Shown: in pieces, positions 1 through 10,124 of the stretch
Layout: each line of letters starts with the position of its first letter
Position numbering within the stretch: the first letter of the stretch is position 1
Assembly (NCBI RefSeq): GCF_017313275.1
Contig: NZ_JAFLNM010000001.1
Coordinates: 1,178,001 to 1,242,000, forward strand
Direction: 5' to 3'
DNA: 64,000 nucleotides
Origin: Flagellimonas profundi
Lineage (GTDB): Bacteria > Bacteroidota > Bacteroidia > Flavobacteriales > Flavobacteriaceae
Notes under the pieces: model-generated
Told to the model about the DNA's origin: nothing
Database searches by the model: none
Seen by the model: only the letters and a program-made list of their open reading frames with translations
Position numbers and translations under genes: made by a program

Positions 1-935
1 CTTGGCTATCGTTTTTAGTTTCCGTGGATGCAGTTTTAGTGCTCAGTGGTGCCGTACTCACATCTTTTATTGGTGTGTCTGGTTTGGTGGAACGTATTAC
101 CTTGGATAGAATTTTACCCCCTTTTCTTTTAAAAAGAAATAGAAATGGAAGTACCTATCGCATCGCCATCGTTTTCTTTATGCTGTGTGTCTCCATCCTA
201 TTGATTACCGAAGGAAACCTGGAGGCATTGGCGGGCGTTTACACTATAGCATTTTTGTCGGTTATGGCACTTTTTGGCATTGGTAATATTTTGTTGAAGG
301 TTAGACGCAAAAATCTACCTAGACCTGAGCGTTCTGGTTGGTTATCCCTATTGATTGCCATTGCTGCGGTAATTTTGGCCTTGGTGGGCAACATATTGCT
401 AAACCCGGATTACCTGGCTGTATTCATGGAATACTTTATTCCCACCATCGCCTTGGTTTTGGTAATGCTCAACAGAACCGCCCTTTTAAAGTTGTTGTTG
501 CGATTGATTCGATATTTTCTCGATCCCGTCAACCGATTTTTGCTTAAATCCTATCGTGGCATCAATCAGGTGATCGACCGCATCAACGACCAAGAGTTTG
601 TTTATTTCACTAAAAAGGATGATGTGGCTGCCCTAAACAAAGTGTTGCTTTACATCAGAAACAATGAACATACGCGAAAATTAAAAATTGTATCCGTTTT
701 TCCCGAAGGGGAAAATGCTACTGATAATTTTGTGTCTGATTTGAATGTATTGGACAGGGAGTATCCCGAAATCAAAGTTGAGTTTATCCAATTACATGGG
801 GAGTTTACACCTGATTTGATCAAAGAATTGTCCGAAAGATGGAACATTCCCATCAATTTCATGTTCATTGGAAGCCCTGGTGACAGGTTCCCCTACCCAT
901 TACAGGATTTGGGCGGGGTACGACTTATAATTTGA
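1..935 (+). CDS. APC superfamily amino acid permease, C-terminal part (5' end outside window)
   Basis: The reading frame is open to the left edge of the window, so the start of this gene is missing and the GTG at 24 is not its true start. What remains shows about five hydrophobic membrane spans, followed by a soluble tail of roughly 110 residues. The pattern of spans, including the stretch LSGAVLTSFIGVSGLVERI, is like the last helices of APC-type amino acid permeases, and the cytoplasmic tail is common in flavobacterial members. Substrate cannot be told. It is followed by a 104-base gap and then uvrA, which seems to have its own promoter. Confidence 0.7.
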   Translation, partial: WLSFLVSVDAVLVLSGAVLTSFIGVSGLVERITLDRILPPFLLKRNRNGSTYRIAIVFFMLCVSILLITEGNLEALAGVYTIAFLSVMALFGIGNILLKVRRKNLPRPERSGWLSLLIAIAAVILALVGNILLNPDYLAVFMEYFIPTIALVLVMLNRTALLKLLLRLIRYFLDPVNRFLLKSYRGINQVIDRINDQEFVYFTKKDDVAALNKVLLYIRNNEHTRKLKIVSVFPEGENATDNFVSDLNVLDREYPEIKVEFIQLHGEFTPDLIKELSERWNIPINFMFIGSPGDRFPYPLQDLGGVRLII

Positions 936-1015
936 TGTGAAAAAATAAGGCTCCTCGTATTTTTCGGTATTAAAAACGAAACTCGGGGCCACTTCCTTTT
1001 TACATCTCAAATCGC

Positions 1016-1023
1016 TACTTTTG
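1016..1023 (+). promoter_or_regulatory. Bacteroidota -7 promoter element for uvrA
   Basis: TACTTTTG matches the phylum's -7 consensus TAnnTTTG exactly and lies 16 bases before the uvrA ATG. No good -33 TTG is seen at the usual 17-23 base spacing, so this is a candidate only. The predicted leader would be very short. Confidence 0.35.
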
Positions 1024-1039
1024 AGGTTTGCTATGATTT

Positions 1040-3901
1040 ATGATCAATTACGAAGAAAATATTGAGGTTAAGGGCGCTAGGGTCCATAATCTTAAAAATA
1101 TAGATGTTACCATACCACGCGAAAAACTAGTGGTGATCACTGGGCTTTCCGGGAGTGGAAAATCCTCTTTAGCCTTCGATACCATCTACGCCGAAGGCCA
1201 ACGTAGGTACATTGAAACTTTTTCGGCCTACGCCAGACAGTTTTTGGGCGGATTGGAACGCCCCGATGTGGATAAGATAGACGGTTTGTCCCCTGTAATT
1301 GCCATTGAACAAAAGACCACCTCAAAATCTCCTCGCTCTACAGTGGGCACCATTACCGAGGTCTACGACTTTCTCCGACTTTTGTTTGCCAGAGCTGGTG
1401 ACGCTTACAGTTACAACACGGGCGAAAAAATGGTGAGCTACAGCGACGAGCAAATCAAAGATTTGATCATTGAATCGTACAAAGACAAGAAAATAAATGT
1501 ACTGGCCCCTGTTATCAAATCGCGTAAAGGGCATTATCGCGAACTTTTTGAGCAGATTGCAAAGCAAGGCTTTGTAAAGGTACGTGTGGATGGTGAGATC
1601 ATGGACATCACAAAGGGGATGAAAGTAGACCGGTACAAAACCCACGACATCGAGATTGTAATAGATCGTTTAAAGGTGGGCGACAGTGAAGATTTCCACA
1701 AACGATTGAGCGAGACCATCAACACAGCAATGTACAGTGGGGACAACGTCCTTATGGTTCTGGAGGAGGGTGAAGCTGTGCCACGGTATTTCAGTAGGGA
1801 TTTAATGTGTCCATCATCGGGCATCTCCTACCCAACTCCTGAGCCCAACACATTTTCCTTTAACTCGCCTAAAGGGATGTGTCCCGAATGTAGCGGATTG
1901 GGCCACGTGTTCCAGGTGAACGAGCGCAAAATCATCCCGAACAGAAAAGTATCCATCAAATCCGGTGGACTTGCTCCCCTTGGCGAATACAAAAAATCCT
2001 GGGCCTTCAAACAACTGGAAACTATTGCACAACGCTACAAATTTGATCTATCGGATGCAATTGAAAAGATTCCAGAGGAAGCCATGAACGTTATTTTAAA
2101 CGGAGGCAAAGAAAGTTTTGAAGTGGATTCCAAAAGCCTGGGTGTAAAAAGACAGTACAAAATTGATTACGAAGGTATCTCCAACTTCATCAAAACACAG
2201 TATGAAGAAGCCAACTCCACATCTATAAAAAGATGGGCGAAGGATTATATGGACAAAGTAGAATGTCCTGCTTGTGAAGGTTCCCGGTTGCGAAAAGAAT
2301 CCCTCTATTTTAAAATCGACGGTAAAAACATTGCCGAGTTGGCCCAGATGGACATTGCCGAACTTGCCAACTTCTTCAAACATTTGGAAGATACCTTGGA
2401 GGGGAACCAAAAGAAAATCGCCGAGGAAATCATTAAGGAAATTAAGGCCCGGGTTGGTTTTTTGTTGGATGTGGGGCTTGACTACCTCTCCTTGAACCGA
2501 AGCTCCAAATCGTTGTCGGGAGGTGAAGCACAGCGTATCCGGTTGGCTACCCAAATTGGATCACAATTGGTGGGAGTACTTTATATTTTGGACGAACCAA
2601 GTATAGGTTTGCACCAACGTGACAACGAACGCCTTATCCATTCCCTGGAAGCCCTTCGCGATATTGGTAATTCTGTGATCGTGGTGGAACACGACCGGGA
2701 CATGATCGAATGTGCGGACCATGTTATCGACATTGGCCCAAAAGCAGGAAAACATGGGGGTGAAATCATTTCTGAAGGAAGTCCAAAAGAACTTATCGAC
2801 CACCACACCATCACGGCACAATACATTACAGGCGAGATGGAAATTCCCGTACCTAAGGAAAGACGCAAGGGAACGGGCAAAAAAATAACGCTTTCTGGTT
2901 GTACGGGCAATAACCTTAAGAATGTGACCGTGGATTTCCCTTTGGGAAAACTAATAGGGGTCACGGGAGTATCGGGCAGTGGCAAATCCACTTTGGTAAA
3001 CGAAACCCTCTACCCTATTATGAACGCCCATTACTTTAATGGCGTTAAAAAACCGATGCCTTACAAAAAAATTAAAGGGCTGGAGCACATAGACAAGGTC
3101 ATTGATATTAACCAATCACCGATTGGACGTACACCAAGGTCGAATCCAGCCACTTACACAGGTGTTTTTAGTGAAATACGTTCCCTTTTTTCCAAAACCA
3201 CGGAAGCTACCATTCGCGGCTATAAACCTGGCCGATTTAGCTTTAATGTAGCAGGCGGAAGATGCGAAACCTGTCAAGGTGGGGGGCTCAAAGTCATAGA
3301 AATGAATTTTTTGCCAGATGTTTACGTGGAATGCGAGACTTGTAATGGCAAAAGATTTAACCGGGAAACCTTGGAAATACGCTACAAGGGAAAATCCATT
3401 GCAGATGTGTTGGAGATGACCATCAACGAAGCAGTGGATTTCTTTGAGAATATTCCAAAAATTCATCGTAAACTTAAGACAATAAAAGATGTAGGTTTGG
3501 GTTATATATCATTAGGACAACAATCCACTACCCTTTCTGGAGGAGAGGCCCAAAGGGTGAAATTGGCAACAGAGCTTTCCAAAAGAGATACTGGAAATAC
3601 GTTTTACATCCTCGACGAACCGACCACAGGCTTACACTTTGAAGATATCCGGGTACTTATGGAAGTACTTGAACGCCTAGTGGATAAAGGCAATACCATA
3701 TTAGTGATAGAACATAATATGGACGTTATAAAAATGATGGATCATATTATAGACATTGGATACGAAGGAGGAAGAGGAGGCGGAAGAGTTGTTGCAACAG
3801 GTAGTCCAGAAGAAGTTGCGAAAGACAACAAAAGCTACACGGCTAAGTTCTTAAAGAAAGAATTGGACAATACAAATCAAAAAATTAAACGAGCGGTTTA
3901 A
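1040..3901 (+). CDS. uvrA: UvrABC system protein A (excinuclease ABC subunit A)
   Basis: UvrA is the DNA damage sensor of nucleotide excision repair; it dimerises, binds DNA with UvrB and hydrolyses ATP. The 953 residues match the usual length. The first Walker A is GLSGSGKS at residues 35-42, and there are two ABC signatures (LSGGEAQR) followed by LDEPSIGLH and LDEPTTGLH. Zinc modules are visible as CPAC near residue 410 and CETC/CETC in the second half. The first module is odd: C281-C284 are present, but its partner pair reads CPSS at 257-260, so one cysteine is a serine. ATG 1040 gives the standard N-terminus. It probably heads an operon with the two genes that follow closely. Confidence 0.97.
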   Translation: MINYEENIEVKGARVHNLKNIDVTIPREKLVVITGLSGSGKSSLAFDTIYAEGQRRYIETFSAYARQFLGGLERPDVDKIDGLSPVIAIEQKTTSKSPRSTVGTITEVYDFLRLLFARAGDAYSYNTGEKMVSYSDEQIKDLIIESYKDKKINVLAPVIKSRKGHYRELFEQIAKQGFVKVRVDGEIMDITKGMKVDRYKTHDIEIVIDRLKVGDSEDFHKRLSETINTAMYSGDNVLMVLEEGEAVPRYFSRDLMCPSSGISYPTPEPNTFSFNSPKGMCPECSGLGHVFQVNERKIIPNRKVSIKSGGLAPLGEYKKSWAFKQLETIAQRYKFDLSDAIEKIPEEAMNVILNGGKESFEVDSKSLGVKRQYKIDYEGISNFIKTQYEEANSTSIKRWAKDYMDKVECPACEGSRLRKESLYFKIDGKNIAELAQMDIAELANFFKHLEDTLEGNQKKIAEEIIKEIKARVGFLLDVGLDYLSLNRSSKSLSGGEAQRIRLATQIGSQLVGVLYILDEPSIGLHQRDNERLIHSLEALRDIGNSVIVVEHDRDMIECADHVIDIGPKAGKHGGEIISEGSPKELIDHHTITAQYITGEMEIPVPKERRKGTGKKITLSGCTGNNLKNVTVDFPLGKLIGVTGVSGSGKSTLVNETLYPIMNAHYFNGVKKPMPYKKIKGLEHIDKVIDINQSPIGRTPRSNPATYTGVFSEIRSLFSKTTEATIRGYKPGRFSFNVAGGRCETCQGGGLKVIEMNFLPDVYVECETCNGKRFNRETLEIRYKGKSIADVLEMTINEAVDFFENIPKIHRKLKTIKDVGLGYISLGQQSTTLSGGEAQRVKLATELSKRDTGNTFYILDEPTTGLHFEDIRVLMEVLERLVDKGNTILVIEHNMDVIKMMDHIIDIGYEGGRGGGRVVATGSPEEVAKDNKSYTAKFLKKELDNTNQKIKRAV

Positions 3902-3918
3902 AAAAACACGGAACAACG

Positions 3919-4611
3919 ATGCACATGCGAAGAGAAAAACATTCCAAAGGATGGAATGAGATAAAGACAAACGATTCGTGGGCCATATTCAAAATTATGG
4001 GCGAGTTTGTGAATGGATTTGAAAAAATGAGCGTAATCGGCCCATGCGTTTCCATTTTTGGTTCGGCAAGGGTGCGCGAAGGCCATCCTTACTACGATTT
4101 GGCAGTTAAAATTTCCCAAAAGATATCCGAGGCCGGATATGGAATCATCACCGGTGGAGGCCCGGGAATTATGGAAGCCGGTAATAAAGGGGCCAACTTA
4201 GCGGGAGGAACTTCCGTTGGATTGAACATCGACCTGCCTTTTGAACAACACGACAATCCTTTTATCGACGAAGATAAGAGCCTCGACTTTGACTATTTCT
4301 TTGTACGTAAGGTCATGTTTGTGAAATACTCCCAAGGGTTTGTTGTAATGCCTGGTGGATTTGGGACCTTAGATGAATTCTTTGAGGCCCTTACCCTTAT
4401 CCAAACACATAAAATACACACTTTCCCTATTATTCTTGTGGGATCGGAGTTCTGGAAAGGCTTACTTGATTGGATTAAAAACACCTTGGTTGAAGCGGGC
4501 AATATAAGCTCAAAAGATTTGGACCTGATAAAATTAGTGGACACTGAAGATGAAGTTGTTGAAATTATAGATGCCTTCTACAAAGGCAGAACACTGAGCC
4601 CAAATTTTTAA
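3919..4611 (+). CDS. LOG-family (TIGR00730) Rossmann-fold protein, putative nucleoside monophosphate phosphoribohydrolase
   Basis: Members of this family cleave the N-glycosidic bond of AMP or cytokinin riboside monophosphates to release the base and ribose 5-phosphate. The two family motifs are present: GGGPGIMEAGNKGA near residue 80 and PGGFGTLDE near residue 147, both in a Rossmann fold. Length (230) is usual for the family. It starts 17 bases after the uvrA stop, so it is likely co-transcribed. An ATG two codons in (3925) is an alternative start. The physiological substrate in bacteria is often AMP, and cytokinin production should not be assumed. Confidence 0.88.
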   Translation: MHMRREKHSKGWNEIKTNDSWAIFKIMGEFVNGFEKMSVIGPCVSIFGSARVREGHPYYDLAVKISQKISEAGYGIITGGGPGIMEAGNKGANLAGGTSVGLNIDLPFEQHDNPFIDEDKSLDFDYFFVRKVMFVKYSQGFVVMPGGFGTLDEFFEALTLIQTHKIHTFPIILVGSEFWKGLLDWIKNTLVEAGNISSKDLDLIKLVDTEDEVVEIIDAFYKGRTLSPNF

Positions 4612-4621
4612 TCATATCGCA

Positions 4622-7456
4622 TTGACCAAATATCGAATATTACTTAGCGTTTCGTTGCTCATCCTCATGATGTGTCCTACGGTTTGGGGGCAGCATCAAA
4701 ATGAGATAGTGGCTACGCTCGATGGTCCCACCAATCAAATACGTATACGGCAACACTTCACCTACATCAATCATTCGAACAAAGGACTTTCTACCCTTTA
4801 TTTCAATGATTGGAACCATGCCTATTCCAATAAAAACACCGCACTTGCCAAGCGATTTGCCGAGGAGTTCAACAGAAGCCTACACCTTGCCAAAGACAGG
4901 GAACGTGGTAAGACCACAATTAGGACCATTGTAGATGACAACTATGCAGGAATGGATTGGAAACGCGAAGGCAACATGGACATTATTTCCGTTAGTTTGA
5001 ACGAAGTCCTTAAACCAGGTGAATCGATCCAACTGTTCTTTACCTATACCATAAGATTGCCCGAAGCTAAATTTACAGGGTATGGGCATAATGGGAACCT
5101 AGGTTACAATATAGTAGATTGGTATTTTACCCCTGCCGTGTTCGATGGTGAATGGAAGTTATATAACAACATTAATCTAGATGACCTCTATACGGATGTC
5201 ACCGAAACAAGAATTAATTTTACCTATCCTGAAAACCTGTTCCTAGCCTCAAATTACAGAAGGTCCAACGTTTCAAGTTTCCCGGGAGGTCAACATGTTC
5301 AGCTTTTTGGCAACAAAAGGAAAAATTGTGAACTCATACTGACCATTGATGATAGGTTCACCAAACATGTGACTGATTATTTGACCATCACAACGGATAT
5401 AGAGTCCAATAAATATGAGGAAATTACACAGGGGATCTCGATTAATAAAATTGCCCAGTTCCTGTATGAAAATTTGGGCAGGTACCCCCATGACAACCTT
5501 CTGGTAAGTGAGTTCCACTACAATAAATCCCCATTGTACGGAATAAGTCAGCTACCTTCATTTATAAGGCCTTATGAAGAGAAATTTCAATTTGAAATGA
5601 AATTTTTGAAAACGGCCATCCGTAGTTACTTGAAGGAATCACTGTACCTAGACCCAAGAAAAGAGCGATGGGTAAACGATGCCATTGGATATTACCTAAT
5701 GATCAAATTTATAGAGGAATATTATCCAAATCAAAAACTGGCTGGAAAACTCTCAAAAATCTGGGGGATAAAGAACTTCCATTTTGCAAAGATGGACTTC
5801 AACGAACAATATGCGCTCTTTAGTATGCTATCTGCCCGAAAGAATATTGATCAAGCACTTACCGTCTCCAATGATTCGTTGATCAAATTCAATCAAAAAA
5901 TCGCCAATGGCTACAAGGCCGGACTGGGCATGTCTTATCTATCCGCCTATTTAGGGGAGAAAAAAATAGATAGTACAGTGCTGGATTTTTATAAAAATTA
6001 CAAGCTAAAGCAGCAAGTAACTGCATTGGATTTTAGAAAAACCATTGAAAAATATGCTCATAAAAACGTGGATTGGTTTTTTGAAGAATATGTGGCCACA
6101 GATAAAAAAATTGATTTCAAAATCAAGAAAGTCGAGAAAACAGAAGATTCCATCACTTTTGTGCTAAAAAATAAACGAGGGACCAATGTTCCAATCTCTG
6201 TTTTTGGACTTAAGAATGATTCTGTTGTTTCCAACTATTGGTTTTCAGATATAGACACCACAAAAACCATTACTATTCCCAGAAAAAGTGAAGACCGCTT
6301 GGTTCTCAACTATGACCAAAACATCCCAGAATTCAATCAGCGTGATAATTGGAAAACATTGAATGGATTCTTTTCCAGTAATAAAAAATTGAAATTTCAA
6401 TTTTTTAAAGATACGGAGAACCCTTATTACAATCAGGTCTTTTATGTTCCTATAGCCAATTTTAACCTTTATGATGGTATAACCCCAGGGCTAAGGCTTT
6501 ACAACAAAACTTTTTTGGAGAGACCATTTCAATATGACATATCCCCCACCTACTCCTTTTTAGAGCGAACCATGGTGGGCAAGGCTAGTTTTAGGTACCG
6601 TAAATATCATAAAAAAACAGGTTTGTACGTAACCAATTATTCATTTTCCGCATCCACTTCCCACTTTCAGGAAAACTCACGGTTCTCAACCTTAACACCA
6701 GCAGTAAGCTTTGGTTGGCGTCCCAATGACCTGCTCTCCAACCGAAGACAATTCCTTTTGTTGAGGTATAGGAGCGTATTTAGAAGTATCGACGATAGTT
6801 TGATAGGTGAACTGGATACAGACCCTGACTATGGGGTAATGAATGTACGCTATACCGATGTTGACAATAATATTTTGAATTATTCATCGTGGTCTGTGGA
6901 TGCACAGCATTCCAGTGAATTTACCAAACTTGCCTTTGAATTGGAATATCGAAAACTGTTCCAAAGTAATCGGCAGTTAAACCTGCGGTTTTATGCCGGA
7001 AAGTTTTTGCGAAACAAGACAGAATCGGACTTTTTTAGTTTTGCCCTGGACAGACCAACAGATTACATGTTCGATCTTGCGTATTTGGGTAGATCCGAAG
7101 ATTCCGGCCTGTACAGTCAGCAAGTGATTATTGCCGAGGGTGGATTTAAATCCAAATTGGAAAATCCATTTGCCAACGATTGGATCGCGACAACGAATGC
7201 AAGCACTAACATTTGGAGATGGGTAGAGGCCTATGGAGACCTTGGCTTTTTAAAAAACAAAGGTGACAACGCACGTTTTGTTTATGATTCCGGCATACGT
7301 TTGAATTTGGTAACCGATTATTTTGAATTATACTTTCCGGTGTATTCCAATAGAGGCTGGGAAATAGCCGATGACGATTACGGACAGCGCATTCGTTTTG
7401 TGGTTACCATAAGCCCTAGAACCTTAATTGGGCTATTCGCTAGAAAGTGGTTTTAA
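4622..7456 (+). CDS. Degenerate M1-peptidase-like protein with C-terminal outer-membrane-type barrel
   Basis: The start is TTG at 4622, 10 bases after the previous stop; it gives a clean signal peptide (about residues 1-23, ending VWGQ) and no ATG fits better. Residues 25 to about 550 resemble the M1 aminopeptidase layout, but where HExxH is expected the sequence reads FLKTAIRSYL (328-337), and the usual WLNEGFATYL is WVNDAIGYYL (350-359). Zinc ligands and catalytic glutamate are therefore missing. From about residue 600 to the end the sequence is rich in alternating aromatic strands and ends in KWF, like outer-membrane barrels. Export is clear; function is not known. I infer a non-catalytic surface or periplasmic protein. 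Confidence 0.75.
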   Translation: MTKYRILLSVSLLILMMCPTVWGQHQNEIVATLDGPTNQIRIRQHFTYINHSNKGLSTLYFNDWNHAYSNKNTALAKRFAEEFNRSLHLAKDRERGKTTIRTIVDDNYAGMDWKREGNMDIISVSLNEVLKPGESIQLFFTYTIRLPEAKFTGYGHNGNLGYNIVDWYFTPAVFDGEWKLYNNINLDDLYTDVTETRINFTYPENLFLASNYRRSNVSSFPGGQHVQLFGNKRKNCELILTIDDRFTKHVTDYLTITTDIESNKYEEITQGISINKIAQFLYENLGRYPHDNLLVSEFHYNKSPLYGISQLPSFIRPYEEKFQFEMKFLKTAIRSYLKESLYLDPRKERWVNDAIGYYLMIKFIEEYYPNQKLAGKLSKIWGIKNFHFAKMDFNEQYALFSMLSARKNIDQALTVSNDSLIKFNQKIANGYKAGLGMSYLSAYLGEKKIDSTVLDFYKNYKLKQQVTALDFRKTIEKYAHKNVDWFFEEYVATDKKIDFKIKKVEKTEDSITFVLKNKRGTNVPISVFGLKNDSVVSNYWFSDIDTTKTITIPRKSEDRLVLNYDQNIPEFNQRDNWKTLNGFFSSNKKLKFQFFKDTENPYYNQVFYVPIANFNLYDGITPGLRLYNKTFLERPFQYDISPTYSFLERTMVGKASFRYRKYHKKTGLYVTNYSFSASTSHFQENSRFSTLTPAVSFGWRPNDLLSNRRQFLLLRYRSVFRSIDDSLIGELDTDPDYGVMNVRYTDVDNNILNYSSWSVDAQHSSEFTKLAFELEYRKLFQSNRQLNLRFYAGKFLRNKTESDFFSFALDRPTDYMFDLAYLGRSEDSGLYSQQVIIAEGGFKSKLENPFANDWIATTNASTNIWRWVEAYGDLGFLKNKGDNARFVYDSGIRLNLVTDYFELYFPVYSNRGWEIADDDYGQRIRFVVTISPRTLIGLFARKWF

Positions 7457-7563
7457 TTATCAAATTGATAATTTAAGGCTATTTTAAAAATAATTTATTG
7501 TTATATAGCGAATCAATACAGTGTATTTTTAAATTATTCTCATTTTATTAACGCTGCCCTATA

Positions 7564-7594
7564 TTGCATTTTTGACGGATTTTTAGTAATTTCG
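7564..7594 (+). promoter_or_regulatory. Possible promoter of the fused E1 gene
   Basis: TTG at 7564-7566 is followed after 20 bases by TAATTTCG at 7587-7594, one mismatch from TAnnTTTG. The spacing fits the -33/-7 architecture of the phylum. It sits 20 bases before the ATG at 7615, in an AT-rich gap of 158 bases that holds no gene. Confidence 0.35.
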
Positions 7595-7614
7595 CAGAAA
7601 TCTTTCAACAATAC

Positions 7615-10026
7615 ATGAAACCTAACCCTAGTACAAGTAACGATATTTCCTTCGACGATTTCAAATCTCAAATTCTTCAAGATTATGAGACAGCTGTAAC
7701 CAGCAGGGAATGTAGTTTAATGGGACGAAGGGAAGTGCTTTCAGGTAAAGCCAAGTTCGGGATTTTTGGAGATGGAAAGGAGCTTCCCCAATTGGCCATG
7801 GCCCGTGCTTTTCAAGATGGTGATTTCAGAAGCGGTTATTATCGCGACCAGACGTTTATGATGGCATTGGGTTATTTGAGTCCCAAAGCCTTTTTTCATG
7901 GGCTTTATGCCACCACGGACTTGGAAAAAGAGCCCATGAGCGCCGGTAGGCAGATGGGTGGTCATTTTGTGACCCACAGTTTAAATGAGGATGGTTCATG
8001 GAAAAACCTAACAGCGCAAAAAAACAGTAGTGCCGATATATCCTGTACCGCAGGTCAAATGCCCCGCTTACTAGGCCTGGCCCAAGCTTCCAAAATATAC
8101 AGGCATGTGGATGGCATAGATCAGACCAACTTTTCCGATAATGGAAACGAAGTGGCCTGGGGAACTATTGGAAACGCCAGTACAAGTGAAGGCCACTTTT
8201 TTGAGACCGTAAATGCGGCCGGTGTTATGCAAGTGCCAATGGTAATCAGTATTTGGGACGATGAATATGGTATTTCTGTTCCATCTGAATACCACACCAC
8301 CAAAGGTGACATTTCCGAGGCGCTTAGTGGATTACAGAGAAATGAAGACCATGATGGATTTGAAATATTAAAAGTTAAAGGATGGGACTATACTGCGCTT
8401 ATCCATGCTTTTGAAAATGCGTCGGACATTGCCCGTGAAGAACACGTACCCGTCTTGATACATGTAACGGAACTAACCCAGCCACAGGGCCACTCTACCT
8501 CCGGATCGCACGAAAGATATAAATCCTCCGAACGCTTGGAATGGGAACGTGAAAATGATTGCAACAAGCGATTTAGAGAATGGATCATTGATAACGGTAT
8601 AAGTACCGAAGAGGAGCTGAAAAAAGTGGAACGGGAAATTAAACATAAGGTCCGTGCTGCTAAAAAAGAGGCTTGGTCCGAGTTCTTAAAACCGCAACTT
8701 GCAGCTAAAAAGCAATTGGTGCAATTGCTCGAAAAAGTTGCCAAACAAAGTCCGAATCGCGCCTTTATCAATAAAATAAAGAACGATTTGATTGCCACGG
8801 AAGAACCTTTGAAAAAGGATTTGGCTTCGAAATCAAGAAAAGCATTACGCTATCTGTTAGGGGAGTCCAACCCAGAGAAAGAACAGCTCCAACAATGGAT
8901 AAACGATTTTGTTCGCACCAATGAATTCAAATATGGTTCCCATCTATACAACGAGTTGGATAATAAAGCTACTAAGGTTCAGGCGATTCCGCCAACATAC
9001 TCGAACGAGCCAAATCAAGTGGACGGAAGAGTCATATTAAGAGACAATTTCGACGCTCTATTCAGTAAATATCCAGAAGCACTTGTTTTTGGTGAAGATA
9101 CCGGTAACATCGGCGATGTAAACCAAGGATTGGAAGGGCTTCAAAATAAATATGGGGAACTAAGGGTTTCCGATACCGGAATTAGGGAAACCTCGATCAT
9201 AGGACAAGGAATCGGTATGGCGCTTCGTGGATTGCGACCGATTGCCGAAATCCAATATTTGGATTACATTTTATATGCCATCCAAACTTTAAGTGATGAT
9301 TTGGCCACTCTAATGTACCGCACGGTCGGAAAACAAAAAGCACCACTGATTGTTCGCACTAGAGGGCATCGTTTGGAAGGAATATGGCACTCTGGATCAC
9401 CCATGGGCGGATTGATTCACTTGCTACGAGGAATGTATGTTTTGGCTCCTAGAAACATGACGCAAGCCGCTGGCTTTTACAACACACTAATGAAAAGTGA
9501 TGAACCTGCCTTGGTTATAGAAAGTTTGAACGGCTACCGACTAAAAGAAAATATGCCATCCAACTTAGGGGAATTCTGTACACCGATCGGCGAAGTGGAG
9601 ACACTTAAAGAGGGAACAGATATTACATTGCTGTCCTATGGCTCTACCCTTAGAATAGTTGAAAAAGTAGCTCAAGACCTTTTGGAAGTCGGTATAGACG
9701 CAGAAGTTATTGATGCGCAGTCATTGCTTCCGTTCGATTTAAACCACAATGTTGTGAAAAGTTTGGAAAAAACCAATCGCCTCTTGGTAATTGATGAAGA
9801 TGTGCCAGGTGGATGCTCAGCATATTTAATGCAGGAAGTTGTTGAAAAACAAGGTGGTTACAGGTTTTTGGATAGTGCACCTCAAACATTGTCTGCAAAG
9901 GCCCACCGCCCTGCATATGCGTCGGATGGAGATTATTTTTCCAAACCAAATGCAGAAGATGTTTTTGAGAAGGTATACCAAATTATGAACGAATCCGACC
10001 CAAAATCTTATCCAGCGTTAAGATAA
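7615..10026 (+). CDS. 2-oxo acid dehydrogenase E1 component, alpha and beta subunits fused
   Basis: Thiamine-diphosphate-dependent E1 enzymes decarboxylate pyruvate or branched-chain 2-oxo acids and pass the acyl group to lipoyl-E2. Residues 1 to about 330 match the alpha subunit, then a charged linker, then the beta subunit from about residue 465 (VILRDNFDALF, VFGEDTG) to the transketolase-like C-terminus. The thiamine motif is unusual: GDG is GNAS at 186-189 and the closing NN is DD at 215-216. I believe this is shared by the fused group in Bacteroidota, so it need not mean loss of activity. Branched-chain 2-oxo acids are the likely substrate. No E2 lies nearby; a dihydrolipoyl dehydrogenase gene is at 62.5 kb. 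Confidence 0.88.
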   Translation: MKPNPSTSNDISFDDFKSQILQDYETAVTSRECSLMGRREVLSGKAKFGIFGDGKELPQLAMARAFQDGDFRSGYYRDQTFMMALGYLSPKAFFHGLYATTDLEKEPMSAGRQMGGHFVTHSLNEDGSWKNLTAQKNSSADISCTAGQMPRLLGLAQASKIYRHVDGIDQTNFSDNGNEVAWGTIGNASTSEGHFFETVNAAGVMQVPMVISIWDDEYGISVPSEYHTTKGDISEALSGLQRNEDHDGFEILKVKGWDYTALIHAFENASDIAREEHVPVLIHVTELTQPQGHSTSGSHERYKSSERLEWERENDCNKRFREWIIDNGISTEEELKKVEREIKHKVRAAKKEAWSEFLKPQLAAKKQLVQLLEKVAKQSPNRAFINKIKNDLIATEEPLKKDLASKSRKALRYLLGESNPEKEQLQQWINDFVRTNEFKYGSHLYNELDNKATKVQAIPPTYSNEPNQVDGRVILRDNFDALFSKYPEALVFGEDTGNIGDVNQGLEGLQNKYGELRVSDTGIRETSIIGQGIGMALRGLRPIAEIQYLDYILYAIQTLSDDLATLMYRTVGKQKAPLIVRTRGHRLEGIWHSGSPMGGLIHLLRGMYVLAPRNMTQAAGFYNTLMKSDEPALVIESLNGYRLKENMPSNLGEFCTPIGEVETLKEGTDITLLSYGSTLRIVEKVAQDLLEVGIDAEVIDAQSLLPFDLNHNVVKSLEKTNRLLVIDEDVPGGCSAYLMQEVVEKQGGYRFLDSAPQTLSAKAHRPAYASDGDYFSKPNAEDVFEKVYQIMNESDPKSYPALR

Positions 10027-10071
10027 AATGTTACGTGGGATCAATTCAAAAATGCCTTTCATCAATTATTG

Positions 10072-10101
10072 TTGCGTTTTTTAAAACATAATTTATATTT
10101 T
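10072..10101 (+). promoter_or_regulatory. Likely promoter of the DoxX-family gene
   Basis: TTG at 10072-10074, a 19-base spacer and TATATTTT at 10094-10101 (one mismatch to TAnnTTTG) form a well-spaced Bacteroidota-type promoter. It ends 23 bases before the ATG at 10125. Confidence 0.4.
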
Positions 10102-10124
10102 CACGTGGATTAAAATTTCCCCAC

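Noticed and set aside
3919..4611. Cytokinin production by the LOG-family gene
   Set aside because: The motif set is shared with general nucleotide hydrolases, and no prenyltransferase (ipt-like) gene accompanies it.
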